DNA of 64,000 bases from positions 1-64,000 of the forward strand of contig JAIRYQ010000002.1 of NCBI GenBank assembly GCA_031267715.1. The letters are read 5' to 3'. Under the pieces are notes generated by a model. That model made no database searches. It was not told where the DNA came from and was given only the letters and a program-made list of their open reading frames with translations. Source of the DNA: Candidatus Endomicrobiellum glyptotermitis (GTDB taxonomy: Bacteria > Elusimicrobiota > Endomicrobiia > Endomicrobiales > Endomicrobiaceae). Both the position numbers and the translations under genes were made by a program. Positions 1-9,673 of the stretch are shown here, piece after piece; the first letter of the stretch is position 1, and every line of letters starts with the position of its first letter.

Positions 1-87
1 GTTGCTATGGAGAAGCAGTTAAGATTTGCTATTAGGGAAGGTGGAAGAACAGTCGGTTCAGGTATCGTTACTGAAATATTAGATTGA
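1..87 (+). CDS. tuf: Elongation factor Tu, C-terminal end (partial at window edge)
   Basis: The first 28 codons read through the typical last beta-strand of EF-Tu: QLRFAIREGGRTVGSG followed by IVTEILD and TGA. EF-Tu delivers aminoacyl-tRNA to the ribosome. Only the tail of domain 3 is inside the window; the rest lies upstream. The order tuf-rpmG-trnW-secE-nusG is the common bacterial arrangement and supports the call. Confidence 0.95.
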   Translation, partial: VAMEKQLRFAIREGGRTVGSGIVTEILD

Positions 88-238
88 TTAGATCATAATT
101 CGTTTAAAATAAAGTTATATTTGTATTGTTAATCTTAATTGAAGGAAGTAAGTTCTGTTTTGTAGTACTTAGTAATTTAATTAAAATCCTCAGTTGAAGG
201 CATATAAATATAAAAGCGAAATCGGAGAGCTAAATAGG

Positions 239-391
239 ATGGCTGAAAGATTTATTGTATCTATGGCATGTAATGTGTGTAAAAATAGAAATTATTATTT
301 CACTAAAAATAAGAAGCAAGAAGGAAAACTTGCCTTGAGGAAATTTTGTAAAAATTGTGGAAAGAGTACTGACCATAAAGAAACGAAATGA
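239..391 (+). CDS. rpmG: 50S ribosomal protein L33
   Basis: A 50-residue protein starting MAERFIVSMACNVCKNRNYY, the normal length and sequence pattern of L33. It has two CxxC pairs (CNVC and CKNC), as in zinc-binding L33 forms. The frame stays open upstream to a TTG at 194, but the ATG at 239 has a GGAGAG box at 224-229, ten bases ahead, and gives the family length. It is a component of the large ribosomal subunit and lies between tuf and tRNA-Trp. Confidence 0.95.
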   Translation: MAERFIVSMACNVCKNRNYYFTKNKKQEGKLALRKFCKNCGKSTDHKETK

Positions 392-414
392 TCAATTAGT
401 TTGAATTTACGGGT

Positions 415-485
415 AGGGGCATAAGCTAACGGTAAACTGTTGGTCTCCAAAACCGACTTTGAGGGTTCAAGTCCTTCTGCCCCTG
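415..485 (+). tRNA. trnW: tRNA-Trp (CCA anticodon)
   Basis: The acceptor stem AGGGGCA pairs with TGCCCCT (478-484), with discriminator G at 485. The anticodon loop is CTCCAAA, giving anticodon CCA, and the T-arm is GAGGGTTCAAGTCCTTC. No 3' CCA is encoded. Position between rpmG and secE is the conserved one. Confidence 0.96.
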
Positions 486-524
486 TCTTTTATGGGCGTG
501 TTGTTTAAGGAATAAAGGTGCAAA

Positions 525-713
525 GTGAATTTTATTAAAATATTTGTGCAGTTTTTAAAAGATGCATATTATGAGCTTAGTAAGGTTACATGGCTTGGGA
601 AGAAGGAAGTTATAGGAACCACGCTAGTGGTGATTGTGTTTGCTACTACTGTGTCTATTTTTATAAGCATTGTGGATTTGCTTTTAAATGTGATTATGCG
701 TACTATACTATAA
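525..713 (+). CDS. secE: Preprotein translocase subunit SecE
   Basis: A 62-residue single-span membrane protein, the short form found in most bacteria. The amphipathic N-terminal helix carries the FLKDAYYELSKVTW motif typical of SecE (residues about 10-23). One hydrophobic membrane segment follows at about residues 29-58. SecE clamps SecY in the inner-membrane translocon. The start is GTG at 525, a few bases after an AAGG box. It lies directly upstream of nusG, as in most bacteria. Confidence 0.93.
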   Translation: MNFIKIFVQFLKDAYYELSKVTWLGKKEVIGTTLVVIVFATTVSIFISIVDLLLNVIMRTIL

Positions 714-764
714 TGGTGTAAGATGGACTGTGGATGTTAAATAGTTATTAAGTTGGAGTAAAAA

Positions 765-1295
765 ATGGCAAACCAATGGTATGTTGTTCACACTTATTCA
801 GGGCATGAAGACAAAGTAAAGAAAAGTTTGGAAATGACTGTTGCAAATTTAAGTATAGAGGATACTATTCCTCGAATATTAATTCCTACTGAAAAGGTAG
901 TTGAAATAAAGCAAAATAGGAAGATAATAAAAAAAAGAAAATTTTATCCTGGCTACATTTTTGTTGAAATGGCTATGAATAACACGACTTACTGGCTTAT
1001 TAGAAATACAACAGGGGTCACAGGTTTTTTAGGTGATGCTAAACCTGTTCCAATGGCTAAAAGTGAGGTTGAAAATCTTCTTAACCTAATTGCCAGTCCG
1101 GGTATTTCCAAACCCAGGCCGGTAGTGTCATTCGAAAAAGAAGAAGGTGTTCGTATTGTTGAAGGACCGTTTAAGCATTTTATAGGTATTGTTGATGAGG
1201 TTAATCAGGGAAGGGGTAAACTTAGAGTTATGGTGACTATATTTGGAAGACCTACGCCAGTAGAACTCGATTTTTTACAAGTTGAAAAAGTGTAA
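765..1295 (+). CDS. nusG: Transcription termination/antitermination protein NusG
   Basis: A 176-residue protein starting MANQWYVVHTYSGHEDKVK, the NusG N-terminal (NGN) domain that binds RNA polymerase. A C-terminal KOW domain (about residues 122-174; EGVRIVEGPFKHFIGIVDEV) contacts ribosomal S10 or Rho. Length is normal. The secE-nusG-rplK-rplA order is kept. Confidence 0.97.
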   Translation: MANQWYVVHTYSGHEDKVKKSLEMTVANLSIEDTIPRILIPTEKVVEIKQNRKIIKKRKFYPGYIFVEMAMNNTTYWLIRNTTGVTGFLGDAKPVPMAKSEVENLLNLIASPGISKPRPVVSFEKEEGVRIVEGPFKHFIGIVDEVNQGRGKLRVMVTIFGRPTPVELDFLQVEKV

Positions 1296-1363
1296 TAATT
1301 AATTAAAGTTCTATCTCATTTAATTAAATTAATATTTATAGAACAGTACAGGAGTTATAAGAA

Positions 1364-1798
1364 ATGGCCCCCAAAAAAGTAAAGGCAATAATTAGATTAC
1401 AAATTCCTGCAGGAGGGGCGAGTCCCGTGCCGCCAGTAGGTCCTGCTTTAGGGCAGCAAGGCGTAAATATTATGGATTTTTGCAAACAGTTTAATGAAGG
1501 TACAAAGAAAATGGAACAAGGTATGACGATACCTGTGGTTGTAACTGTATTTGAAGATAGATCATTTACATTTATAACGAAAGTGCCTCCTGTGTCAGCT
1601 TTAATTAAGAAAGCTGTTGGCATTGCTAAGGCTTCTGGAGTTCCTAATAGAAATAAGGTGGGAAAAATTACTAGAGTACAGGTAAAAGAGATAGCCAAAC
1701 AAAAACTTCCGGACTTAAATGCTAATGGGAATTTAAGTTCAGCTGAACTTATGGTTGAAGGGACTGCAAGAAGTATGGGCGTTGATATAGTTAAATAA
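1364..1798 (+). CDS. rplK: 50S ribosomal protein L11
   Basis: A 144-residue protein with the N-terminal proline-rich loop ([20 protein letters not shown]) and the C-terminal 23S rRNA-binding domain. L11 forms the GTPase-associated centre with 23S rRNA. Start at ATG 1364 gives the canonical length. It is in the nusG-rplK-rplA block. Confidence 0.97.
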   Translation: MAPKKVKAIIRLQIPAGGASPVPPVGPALGQQGVNIMDFCKQFNEGTKKMEQGMTIPVVVTVFEDRSFTFITKVPPVSALIKKAVGIAKASGVPNRNKVGKITRVQVKEIAKQKLPDLNANGNLSSAELMVEGTARSMGVDIVK

Positions 1799-1839
1799 AA
1801 ATTATGGAGTTTTTGACGCGCTGTACAAAAGGAAAGTAA

Positions 1840-2517
1840 ATGGGCAAAAGATTAGAAGAAGCAAAAAAATTGATTAATGAAGGTAAGGTTTATGTTTTGA
1901 CTGAAGCTGTGACTTTACTAAAAAAAATGTCAAAAGCGAAATTTGATGAAACTGTTGAAGCTCATATCAAGTTGGGAATTGATCCTAAGAAAAGCGATCA
2001 AGTATTAAGGGGGACGTTATCTCTCCCGTATGGTGTTGGTAGAGTAAAAAAAATTGCAGTTTTAGCCAAAGGTGAAAAACAGAAAGAGGCTGAAACAGCG
2101 GGCGCTGATGTTGTTGGTTTTAGTGATTTGATTGACGACATATCAAAAGGTAATATTGATTTTGACATTTTGGTTGCGACGCCTGACGTTATGAGAGACT
2201 TAAGTAGGGTTGCAAAGATTTTAGGTCCTAAAGGTATTATGCCAAATCCAAAGTCAAGAACTGTAACATTTGAAATTGCTAAAACAGTTATGGAACTTAA
2301 AAAAGGAAGATTGGAATATAAAAATGATTCTTTTGGGATAGTTCATGTTCCTGTAGGAAAGATATCTTTTGAAGAAGAAAAACTTGTGAGTAATATAAAA
2401 ACTTTATTAGAAACTATTATGAGAGTAAAACCTGTAAGTTCGAAAGGACAGTACATAAAAAATATTTCTATTTCATCAACTATGGGACCCGGAATTTTTA
2501 TTATGAGTAAGATATAA
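1840..2517 (+). CDS. rplA: 50S ribosomal protein L1
   Basis: A 225-residue protein with the L1 signature: the GPKGIMPNPK motif (about residues 129-138) and the closing KNISISSTMGPG segment. L1 forms the mobile stalk at the ribosomal E site and in many bacteria represses its own mRNA. A strong hairpin terminator begins 34 bases after the stop, so the transcription unit ends here and not with rplJ-rplL-rpoBC. Confidence 0.97.
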   Translation: MGKRLEEAKKLINEGKVYVLTEAVTLLKKMSKAKFDETVEAHIKLGIDPKKSDQVLRGTLSLPYGVGRVKKIAVLAKGEKQKEAETAGADVVGFSDLIDDISKGNIDFDILVATPDVMRDLSRVAKILGPKGIMPNPKSRTVTFEIAKTVMELKKGRLEYKNDSFGIVHVPVGKISFEEEKLVSNIKTLLETIMRVKPVSSKGQYIKNISISSTMGPGIFIMSKI

Positions 2518-2551
2518 AACGATATAATTGTTTTTGAAAAGTTTATTATAT

Positions 2552-2585
2552 CGGGAGGCGACGTGTGTTGCCTCCCGCTTTTTTT
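2552..2585 (+). terminator. Rho-independent terminator after rplA
   Basis: CGGGAGGC (2552-2559) pairs perfectly with GCCTCCCG (2570-2577) around a ten-base loop and is followed by CTTTTTTT. This is the strongest hairpin terminator I can see in the window. It separates the ribosomal-protein unit from the rimP-nusA-infB unit. Confidence 0.92.
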
Positions 2586-2600
2586 AAGGGATTGTTTTTT

Positions 2601-2890
2601 ATGAAGAGAAAGGTAAAACAAATAATAAATTTACTTATGTAAAATCGCAGAAAAAGAGAAAAAATTGGGATGGTTGATACTATAGCATGTTATGAAAAGT
2701 GACGGATAGATAGTTAAGAATTTTTCTTGATAAAAGAGATGGTGTGATTTATAAACGATTGTAAAAGTGTTGGTGGTGTTTTTGGTTCTTTTTAGATATG
2801 AATGGTTTCTATAACGGGATTTTAGAGATATGTTTTTTTTGATGTAGAAGAGGGAGAAAATATAATAACGGATGATATAGAATATGGAGG
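2601..2890 (+). pseudogene. rimP: Decayed ribosome maturation factor RimP
   Basis: RimP normally sits immediately before nusA and assists 30S maturation. Here its remains are split across frames. MKRKVKQIINLLM runs from the ATG at 2601 to a stop, then MVDTIACYEK follows in the same frame. After a frameshift comes LRIFLDKRDGV, matching the RimP 'LRVFIDKxGGV' strand, and then FLDMNGFYNGILEI, matching '...YxLEVSSPG'. Several stops interrupt it, so no RimP can be made from this locus. What is seen are motif fragments in the right order and place; the identity is inferred from these and from synteny. Confidence 0.8.
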
Positions 2891-2895
2891 ATTAA

Positions 2896-3984
2896 ATGGC
2901 AGAAAAGGGTGAGATTTTAATAGCTCTTGAACAGATTGAAAAAGATAAAAAATTAAAAAGAGAAGATATTTTGACAACTATAGAAAGCGCACTTGTATCA
3001 GCTTATAAGAAACATGTTGGGAAGAATGCTAATGTTGAAGCAAGAATTGATCTCGATACTGGAGAAGTGGCTACAAATATAGTAAAAACTGTTGTTGGAG
3101 ATGTTGTAAATCCATTATTGGAGATCAGTGTTGAAGACGCAAAAAAGATTGAACAGGACACATGCGTTGGTTGTGAAATAAAAATACCCCTTAACCCTCA
3201 AAATTTTGCGCGTATTGCTGCACAAACTGCAAGACAGATTATAGTTCAGAAGATAAGGGAATCCGAGAAAGATTTATTATTTACTGAGATGCAAAAAAAA
3301 GTTGGACAAATTGTAAACGGTGTTATATACAGAATAACAAGTAAAAATAGTATCATTGTTGACTTAGGTAGGACTGAAGCTATACTTCCTGTGAGTGAAC
3401 AGGTAATTAAAGAGGAATTTAATATCGGGCAACATATAAAAGCTGTTGTTTTGAAGGTTGAAAAAAATACTAGAGGTCCAGGAATTGTTTTATCAAGAGC
3501 AAGTCCTCAGTTTATAAAAAGACTTTTTGAACTTGAAGTTCCTGAAATTTACGAAAAAATTATAGAAATAACAAATGTAGTAAGGGAGGCTGGTATTAGA
3601 ACAAAAGTAACTGTATTATCTCACAATCCTAAAGTGGATCCTGTAGGTGCATGTGTAGGTATAAAGGGGTCACGAGTTAAACCTATAATTGATGAATTAA
3701 GAGGAGAAAGGATTGATTTAATATCTTATTCTGTGGATCCTGCAAAATATATAGCCAGTTCATTGTCTCCTGCAAAAGTTATTTCTGTAGTTATTGTTTC
3801 AGATAATGATAAAAAAGCAGAAGTTCTAATAGCCAACGGTATGTTGTCTTTAGCCATTGGTAAAAATGGACATAATGTAAGACTTGCTGCAAAGCTTACT
3901 GGTTGGCATATCGATGTAAAATCGGAGGAGCAAAAAGTGCAGGAAAGCTGTGATAAGGCTGAAGAGGTGAAAACGCTTAATTAA
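2896..3984 (+). CDS. nusA: Transcription termination/antitermination protein NusA
   Basis: A 362-residue protein with the order expected for NusA: an N-terminal RNA polymerase-binding domain (1 to about 130), an S1 domain (about 133-200; VGQIVNGVIYRI...), then two KH domains including VGACVGIKGSRVKPIIDEL and LAIGKNGHNVRLAAKLTG. It modulates pausing, termination and antitermination. It lacks the acidic C-terminal repeats of E. coli NusA, as in many bacteria. The start ATG at 2896 follows a GGAGG box at 2886-2890. Confidence 0.96.
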   Translation: MAEKGEILIALEQIEKDKKLKREDILTTIESALVSAYKKHVGKNANVEARIDLDTGEVATNIVKTVVGDVVNPLLEISVEDAKKIEQDTCVGCEIKIPLNPQNFARIAAQTARQIIVQKIRESEKDLLFTEMQKKVGQIVNGVIYRITSKNSIIVDLGRTEAILPVSEQVIKEEFNIGQHIKAVVLKVEKNTRGPGIVLSRASPQFIKRLFELEVPEIYEKIIEITNVVREAGIRTKVTVLSHNPKVDPVGACVGIKGSRVKPIIDELRGERIDLISYSVDPAKYIASSLSPAKVISVVIVSDNDKKAEVLIANGMLSLAIGKNGHNVRLAAKLTGWHIDVKSEEQKVQESCDKAEEVKTLN

Positions 3985-4095
3985 ATCCTGATTTATAAAA
4001 TGTTGGCGATTTGTCACTTCGTCTGGTTAAAGTTTTATGGACTAAAAAATTATTAAAGCAATAAGAAAAGCATTTAAGAGATAAGCGGAGCGTTT

Positions 4096-6375
4096 ATGCC
4101 ATTAAAACAAATTAATAAAGTAAAAGATTTTGAGAAGAGAAATGTAAAGGGAAAATCTGTATCAGGTTCTAAAAAAAAGTTGAACAAAGCTGCTATTTCA
4201 GTTGTTAAAAAAAAGACTAAGAAAAAATCTGTGACTGAAAAAGCAAAGGCAAGACTTATAACAAAATCTGTTAAAATGAAAGTTAAGAAATCTCGTCCTC
4301 CTAGGAATGCAAGTGTTTCAAAAAGAAAAAAGATTTTAAAAAACGATTATGAGAAAAATCTTGTAGGAAAACACGATTCTGAAGATTTTGCAAAAGAAGA
4401 GAAATTGGAAGAAATATCTGTTGTCGTGAATGCGCAACAAATTCCCATAGCCAAGAATGACCTATTGTCTTCTCTCAGCTTTAGTACACTAATTAAAGAA
4501 CAAAAACCTAAGTCGGTAGATCAAGAGCTTACAGATTTAGAACAATCTAAAAAACAAGAAGAGCAGAAAACTGCCACAAATGAACATACAAAACTCAAAT
4601 CCGAGGTTAACAAGAGCAAGTACATAGGAACAATTTTAATAAATAAATTTATAACTGTGAAAGAGCTTGCTGGCAAAATGAAACTTAAAGGCGGAGAAGT
4701 TTTAAAAAAACTTCTTTCGTTAGGAGAAAGTGTTGCTACAATAAATCAAGAACTTGATACTGATGTAGCTATCATTTTGGCTGGTGAGTTTGGCTATGAT
4801 GCAAAACTTGCATCGGTTTATTCTGAAGAAAAAATAAATACTGGAGAAGAAGATATTTTAAGATTGAAGTCGCGCCCTCCTGTTGTTACGATCATGGGGC
4901 ATGTTAATCATGGTAAAACTTCTTTACTTGATGTGATAAGAAGTAGCGATGTTGTAGCGGGTGAATATGGTGGGATTACGCAGCATATAGGGGCTTATAA
5001 AGTTAAAGTTTCTAATGAGAAGAGTATTGTCTTCTTGGATACTCCAGGTCATGAGATTTTCACGGCAATGCGTTCCAGGGGGGCCCAAGTTACCGATATA
5101 GTTGTGCTTGTAGTTTCTGTAAGTGACGGTGTTATGCCGCAAACTGTTGAAGTTATAAATCTTGCAAAAGCGGCAAACGTGCCTGTCATAGTTGCAATAA
5201 ATAAAATAGATTTACCTGGTTCAGATCCTCAAAGAATACGGAAGGACTTAAGTAATTATGGTTTGCTCCCCGAAGAATGGAGTGGCGATACAATAATGGT
5301 TGATATTTCTGTAAAGCAAAAAATTAACATTGATTCACTACTTGAAATGATTCTACTTAAAGCTGAGATGATGGAGCTCAAAGCTAATCCTGCTAAAAAT
5401 GCTAAAGGAGTAGTTGTGGAGGCTAAGCTTGATTCGCGGAGAGGGACGGTTGTGACGCTTTTAATTCAAGATGGAACTTTAAGGATTGGTGATAATTTGG
5501 TTATAGGGACCACTCATGGTAAAGTGAGAGCCATGAGTGATGAACACGGAAAAAGACTTACTGAGGCACTTCCTAGTACTCCTGTTGAAATTTTAGGTGT
5601 AAATAAACTACCTCAAGTGGGTGACGAGTTTATTGTAGTTGATCGTGAGTCGCAGGCAAGGCAAATTTTGCAATCAAGGAAAGAAAAAGCTAAAGAAATT
5701 TTTTTAAAACCGAGACATCATTTATCTCTTGCTGATATAAGTTTAAGGCAAGCAAAAGATTTACGAGTAATACTAAAGGCAGATGTTCAGGGTTCTTTAG
5801 GTGCTATAGTTGATGCCTTGGAAAGACTTTCTACTCCTGAAATAAGTTTAAAAATAATACACAAGGGTGCAGGTGCAATTACAGAATCAGATATTACTTT
5901 AGCGGTTGCTTCAGATGCTTTGGTGGTTGGATTTAATTTGCGTCCTGATGCTGCAGTTGAGAAACTTATAGAAACTGAAAGAGTAAGCGTGAATGTTTAT
6001 AGGGTTATTTATGATTTGATTGCGGATGTTAAAGCTGCTATGGAGGGATTGCTTGATCCTTATATGAAAGAAAAAATACTAGGAAAAGCTGTTGTAAGGC
6101 AAGTGTTTAAATTGTCAAGTCATGGAACTATTTTTGGATGTTCTGTTATTGATGGAAAAATGCAAAGAGGGACAAGCACAAGAGTTTTAAGAGATAACGT
6201 TATTATTTTTGAAGGGAATATTTCTTCTTTGAAGAGATTTAAAGATGATATAAAGGAAGTTGAAAAAGGCTATGAATGTGGGATTAGTCTTGAAAATTTT
6301 TCTAATGTAAAGCAAGGAGATATAATTGAAAATTATACTACAGAAAAAATTATAAGAAAGTTAGATAGTAACTGA
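4096..6375 (+). CDS. infB: Translation initiation factor IF-2
   Basis: A 759-residue IF-2. Residues 1 to about 100 are a lysine-rich, low-complexity arm. An IF2N-type domain follows at about residues 175-240. The GTPase domain shows G1 GHVNHGKTS (about 268), G3 DTPGHE (about 315) and G4 NKID (about 369). The C-terminal domains that bind fMet-tRNA fill the rest. IF-2 positions initiator tRNA on the 30S subunit. It lies in the conserved nusA-infB-rbfA order, but no ylxR-like gene is present between nusA and infB. Confidence 0.97.
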   Translation: MPLKQINKVKDFEKRNVKGKSVSGSKKKLNKAAISVVKKKTKKKSVTEKAKARLITKSVKMKVKKSRPPRNASVSKRKKILKNDYEKNLVGKHDSEDFAKEEKLEEISVVVNAQQIPIAKNDLLSSLSFSTLIKEQKPKSVDQELTDLEQSKKQEEQKTATNEHTKLKSEVNKSKYIGTILINKFITVKELAGKMKLKGGEVLKKLLSLGESVATINQELDTDVAIILAGEFGYDAKLASVYSEEKINTGEEDILRLKSRPPVVTIMGHVNHGKTSLLDVIRSSDVVAGEYGGITQHIGAYKVKVSNEKSIVFLDTPGHEIFTAMRSRGAQVTDIVVLVVSVSDGVMPQTVEVINLAKAANVPVIVAINKIDLPGSDPQRIRKDLSNYGLLPEEWSGDTIMVDISVKQKINIDSLLEMILLKAEMMELKANPAKNAKGVVVEAKLDSRRGTVVTLLIQDGTLRIGDNLVIGTTHGKVRAMSDEHGKRLTEALPSTPVEILGVNKLPQVGDEFIVVDRESQARQILQSRKEKAKEIFLKPRHHLSLADISLRQAKDLRVILKADVQGSLGAIVDALERLSTPEISLKIIHKGAGAITESDITLAVASDALVVGFNLRPDAAVEKLIETERVSVNVYRVIYDLIADVKAAMEGLLDPYMKEKILGKAVVRQVFKLSSHGTIFGCSVIDGKMQRGTSTRVLRDNVIIFEGNISSLKRFKDDIKEVEKGYECGISLENFSNVKQGDIIENYTTEKIIRKLDSN

Positions 6376-6563
6376 TATACTTGTTTTTATAATGGTATTA
6401 TTTTATTAAAGATAAAAAGGATAAAAAGATTAAAAGATATTAAAATAGATTGTCATTCCGGAATTATTTGTTTTGGAATTTTGCTTCTGCAGGGTATTTA
6501 TGTGTTTAATAAAAAAACTCGCCTGCAAGATGTAAATTCTTAGATTCTAAAGGGTTAACTGCT

Positions 6564-6914
6564 ATGCCGTCATTATGTAAAAGATCTGTGAGAATTGCTG
6601 AGCTTATACATAGAATTACAGCTGAAATTATAAGAGAAATAAGAAATCTAGATACAAAATTTGTTACAATTACAGGCGTTAAACTTACAGATGATTTATT
6701 AAACTGTAAGATTTATTACTCGGTTTTTGGTACAAAAAAAGATAAGAAAAAAATAGATAGGGTTTTGAAAGAAAATATAAAAGATGTAAGGTATCGATTA
6801 TCTTTACGCCTAGATTTAAGACGTGCTCCTACAATATCTTTTGTTTATGATAATACTAGTGAAAATGCTTCAAGGATATTTGATCTTCTTAGGAGGATAG
6901 AAGAAGAAAACTAA
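6564..6914 (+). CDS. rbfA: Ribosome-binding factor A
   Basis: A 116-residue protein with the KH-like RbfA fold. It starts with an RIAELIHRITAEIIREI helix and ends with RRAPTISFVYDNTSENASRIFDLL, the usual 'P.l.F..D.s...' strand and C-terminal helix. RbfA matures the 5' end of 16S rRNA. It follows infB after a 188-base spacer with no gene that I can see. Confidence 0.93.
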   Translation: MPSLCKRSVRIAELIHRITAEIIREIRNLDTKFVTITGVKLTDDLLNCKIYYSVFGTKKDKKKIDRVLKENIKDVRYRLSLRLDLRRAPTISFVYDNTSENASRIFDLLRRIEEEN

Positions 6915-7027
6915 TTATTATTCTATTTGTGTAGCAAATTAGTACAAAATTTAGATAATGTTTTAACAAAAAATCAGATGTAGTAGTTAGAATATTAGGT
7001 TTAGGGGTAGGTTTTGTTACCTGATAA

Positions 7028-8038
7028 ATGGAAATTAATGAAAAAATAAAGATTGGCTCGTCGGATTTAGAAAAAATTTCTAAAATATCTAGGATAATCA
7101 GGCGCTCGGAGACGTTTTTTGTTGCTGGCCATGTGAAACCTGATGGAGATAGTTTAGGTTCAGCTTTAGCTCTTGCTTCTGTTTTAAAAAGGTTTGGCAA
7201 AAAAGTTTGTGTTTATAGTTCTGACGAAACACCTGATTTTTTAAAGTTTCTCAAGGGTACTGATGAAATAAAAAGAATGGCAAAAAAAGGCGATATGTTT
7301 GACTGCGCAATAGTTTTGGAGTCGCTTGATTTTTCTAGGATGGGCAATATAATTACTCCTAAACAAGCGAAAAAGATAATAAATATAGATCACCATTTTG
7401 CGCATACAAATTTTGGGAATGTAAACTATGTTGTTCCTTCTTCAGCGTCAACCGCAGAACTTGTATTAAATATTCTAGAGTACATGAAAGTTAAGCTTAC
7501 AAAAAATGAAGCGGAAAGTCTTTACACTGGCATACTGAATGATACGGGTCGCTTTCAGCAAACAAATACTACTCCTGATTCACATGTTGCTTGTGCTAGG
7601 CTTATGAGGTTTGGTATAAATGTAAACGATATTTATAAAAAGATTTATGAGAACAATTCCATTAATACTTTAAGACTGCGTGGATTGGCGCTTTATGGAA
7701 TAAAAACAATTCTCAATAATCATGTTTCTTATATTGTTTTAAGAAGAAATATGTTTAAAAAACTCGGCTCAAAAAACCTTACTACAGATGGCATAATAAA
7801 TTATACTCTAAAAGTAAAGAATGTAAAAATTGGGTGTCTTTTTGGAGAAATAGATAAAAAAACTACAAGAATTAGTTGCCGTTCTGTAAAGGACTTTAAT
7901 GTTTTGGAAGTCATGCGCAAGTTTGGTGGTGGTGGACATAAAAATGCTGCGGGTTGTATAATCAAGACTGGAATAAATGCTTCAATCAAACTAATAAGCA
8001 ATGTTTTAAAAGAAAAACTTAATAGTTATGATCTGTGA
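7028..8038 (+). CDS. nrnA: Bifunctional oligoribonuclease/PAP phosphatase, NrnA-like (DHH family)
   Basis: A 336-residue DHH/DHHA1 phosphoesterase. The first metal motif is HVKPDGDSLGSALAL (about residues 35-49), the DHH motif is at about 121-123 (NIDHHFAH), and the DHHA1 motif GGGGHKNAAG is near 298-307. The family degrades nanoRNA and/or dephosphorylates pAp. It occupies the standard slot between rbfA and truB. The ATG of the truB relic lies inside its last codons, a vestige of translational coupling. Confidence 0.92.
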   Translation: MEINEKIKIGSSDLEKISKISRIIRRSETFFVAGHVKPDGDSLGSALALASVLKRFGKKVCVYSSDETPDFLKFLKGTDEIKRMAKKGDMFDCAIVLESLDFSRMGNIITPKQAKKIINIDHHFAHTNFGNVNYVVPSSASTAELVLNILEYMKVKLTKNEAESLYTGILNDTGRFQQTNTTPDSHVACARLMRFGINVNDIYKKIYENNSINTLRLRGLALYGIKTILNNHVSYIVLRRNMFKKLGSKNLTTDGIINYTLKVKNVKIGCLFGEIDKKTTRISCRSVKDFNVLEVMRKFGGGGHKNAAGCIIKTGINASIKLISNVLKEKLNSYDL

Positions 8039-8660
8039 TGATACTTCTGGATTGCTGCTTTTGGATAAATCATTAAATATCGCTTCGTTTAAAGTTGCTT
8101 ATAAAATTGAAAAGGGTTTTGGATGTTAGGAAGGTAAGTAATAATATTGTGGTGCTTTAGATTTTGCAGCTACTTGGCTTTTGCTCGTTCTGATATAGGT
8201 AAATTCACAAATTGCAGGGTAAGTTTATGAAAGAAGATATTGAAATGATAATTGAAGAGCCTAAAGTGTTTAAGGAAGAAGTTTTTAAAATCCCAACAAT
8301 TTATTCTTCGACTTTAAAATATAATGGTAAAAAGTTCTATGAGTTTGCAAGGTGTATGGTATTGGAAGCAAAAAGATAATCCAGAAAAATTATAGTAAAA
8401 GAATTCTATGCATTACCTTACAATAAGGGTGTTTATATGTTATAGGGGTAGAAATAGAGTATTAAATCGAGTGAAACTTTTATAAGAACCTTCACACAAG
8501 ATTCTGGAAATTTTTTAAAATGCGGTGTAACAATTTAAGGAATTTAGGAGAGAAAAAGTAGGTGTCTTAAAGTTTGAAGATGTGAATGATGTTGATAAAG
8601 TAATTAAGAAATTGAGATCATTCGATGACCTTTTTAAAATTGCTGTATCAAGTGGGTAGA
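8028..8660 (+). pseudogene. truB: Decayed tRNA pseudouridine-55 synthase TruB
   Basis: The start ATG at 8028 overlaps the end of nrnA. SGLLLLDKSLNIASFKVAYKI matches the TruB N-terminus (GLLLLDKPxGxTS). After in-frame stops, still in the same frame, GALDFAATWLLLVLI (from 8151) is the catalytic GTLDPxATGxL motif with its aspartate. A shifted frame from 8228 gives FKIPTIYSSTLKYNGKKFYEFAR, the 'P..SA.KvnGkr.Y..AR' motif. The segment from about 8469 gives SSETFIRTFTQDSGNFLKCG, the 'SkGTYIRtLa.D.G..L.cgA' motif. At least three stops and two frameshifts disable it. U55 in tRNA is therefore probably not modified by this gene product. Confidence 0.92.
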
Positions 8661-8674
8661 TATTTGTATATAAG

Positions 8675-9559
8675 ATGAATAAAAAGTCAGTAATAGCTAT
8701 TGGAACTTTTGATGGAGTCCATAAAGGACATAGATTTCTTATAAATAAAACTTTATCTGTCGCAAAAAAGAATAATTTAAAAAGCGTGATAATTGCGCTT
8801 GAAAAACCTGTTAAGAAAGTGAGCGGACTACTCACAACGTGTGAGGAAAAAGTAGAAGAAATAAAGTTTTCTGGAGTGGATGAGGTTTATGTGGTAAGAG
8901 TACCATCTAAAATTTTATCGTATAATCCTGACAAGTTTTTCGATGATTTTTTGGTTAAAATTCTTAAAATTTCTGAAATAGTTTGTGGTTCTGATTTTGC
9001 TTTTGGTGAGAATAGAAATGGCGATATTAAGTGGCTTAGCAAGAAAACAAAAAATGGCAATATGGGAATAAACGTGCTTGAACCTTTAAGATATAATTCA
9101 AGGCCAATCTCGTCATCTTACATAAGATTGCTGATTAAAAAAGGCGATATAGAAAACGCAGCGAAACTGCTTGGTAGGAATTATTCTTTTTATGGTATTC
9201 CATTTAAAGGTATGTGGATAGGCAAGGAACTCGGGTTTCCCACAGTTAATCTTTGTGTAAACGGTGATAAGCTGCTTCCCAAAGGTGTATATATAAGCTG
9301 TATTTCACAAAGTGAAATACAGCATCATGCGATTACAAATATAGGAGTACGTTCTACGTTCAATTTTGAGAACGGAATAATTCCAGAAACACATATTTTT
9401 AGTTTTCAAGGTAAATGGAAAAAGTTAAAGACTAAAATTACGCTATTAAAAAAAATAAGAGATGAAAAAAAGTTTTTGAGTATTGGAGCTCTTGCAACTC
9501 AGATTTCGAAAGATGTGTTGGTAGCGTTAAGATTTTTCAAGAATATGGTAAAACCTTAA
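8675..9559 (+). CDS. ribF: Bifunctional riboflavin kinase / FAD synthetase
   Basis: A 294-residue RibF. The N-terminal FMN adenylyltransferase domain carries GTFDGVHKGHRFLI (about residues 9-22) and SSSYIRLLIKKGDIENAAKLLGR, the ISSTxIR-like motif. The C-terminal kinase domain has GKELGFPTVNL (about 188-198). It makes FMN and FAD from riboflavin, needed here by EtfAB and the acyl-CoA dehydrogenase. It follows truB in many bacteria; here it follows the truB pseudogene. Confidence 0.95.
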   Translation: MNKKSVIAIGTFDGVHKGHRFLINKTLSVAKKNNLKSVIIALEKPVKKVSGLLTTCEEKVEEIKFSGVDEVYVVRVPSKILSYNPDKFFDDFLVKILKISEIVCGSDFAFGENRNGDIKWLSKKTKNGNMGINVLEPLRYNSRPISSSYIRLLIKKGDIENAAKLLGRNYSFYGIPFKGMWIGKELGFPTVNLCVNGDKLLPKGVYISCISQSEIQHHAITNIGVRSTFNFENGIIPETHIFSFQGKWKKLKTKITLLKKIRDEKKFLSIGALATQISKDVLVALRFFKNMVKP

Positions 9560-9673
9560 AACAAAGATGTGGAGATTTAAATTTTCCAGTATATGTAAAA
9601 AAGCAGTAAGTGCAGTTTACAGTTTATTTTTAGTTTTTTAGTGTTTTATATGCTATAACGTTAGGAGTCTTAA

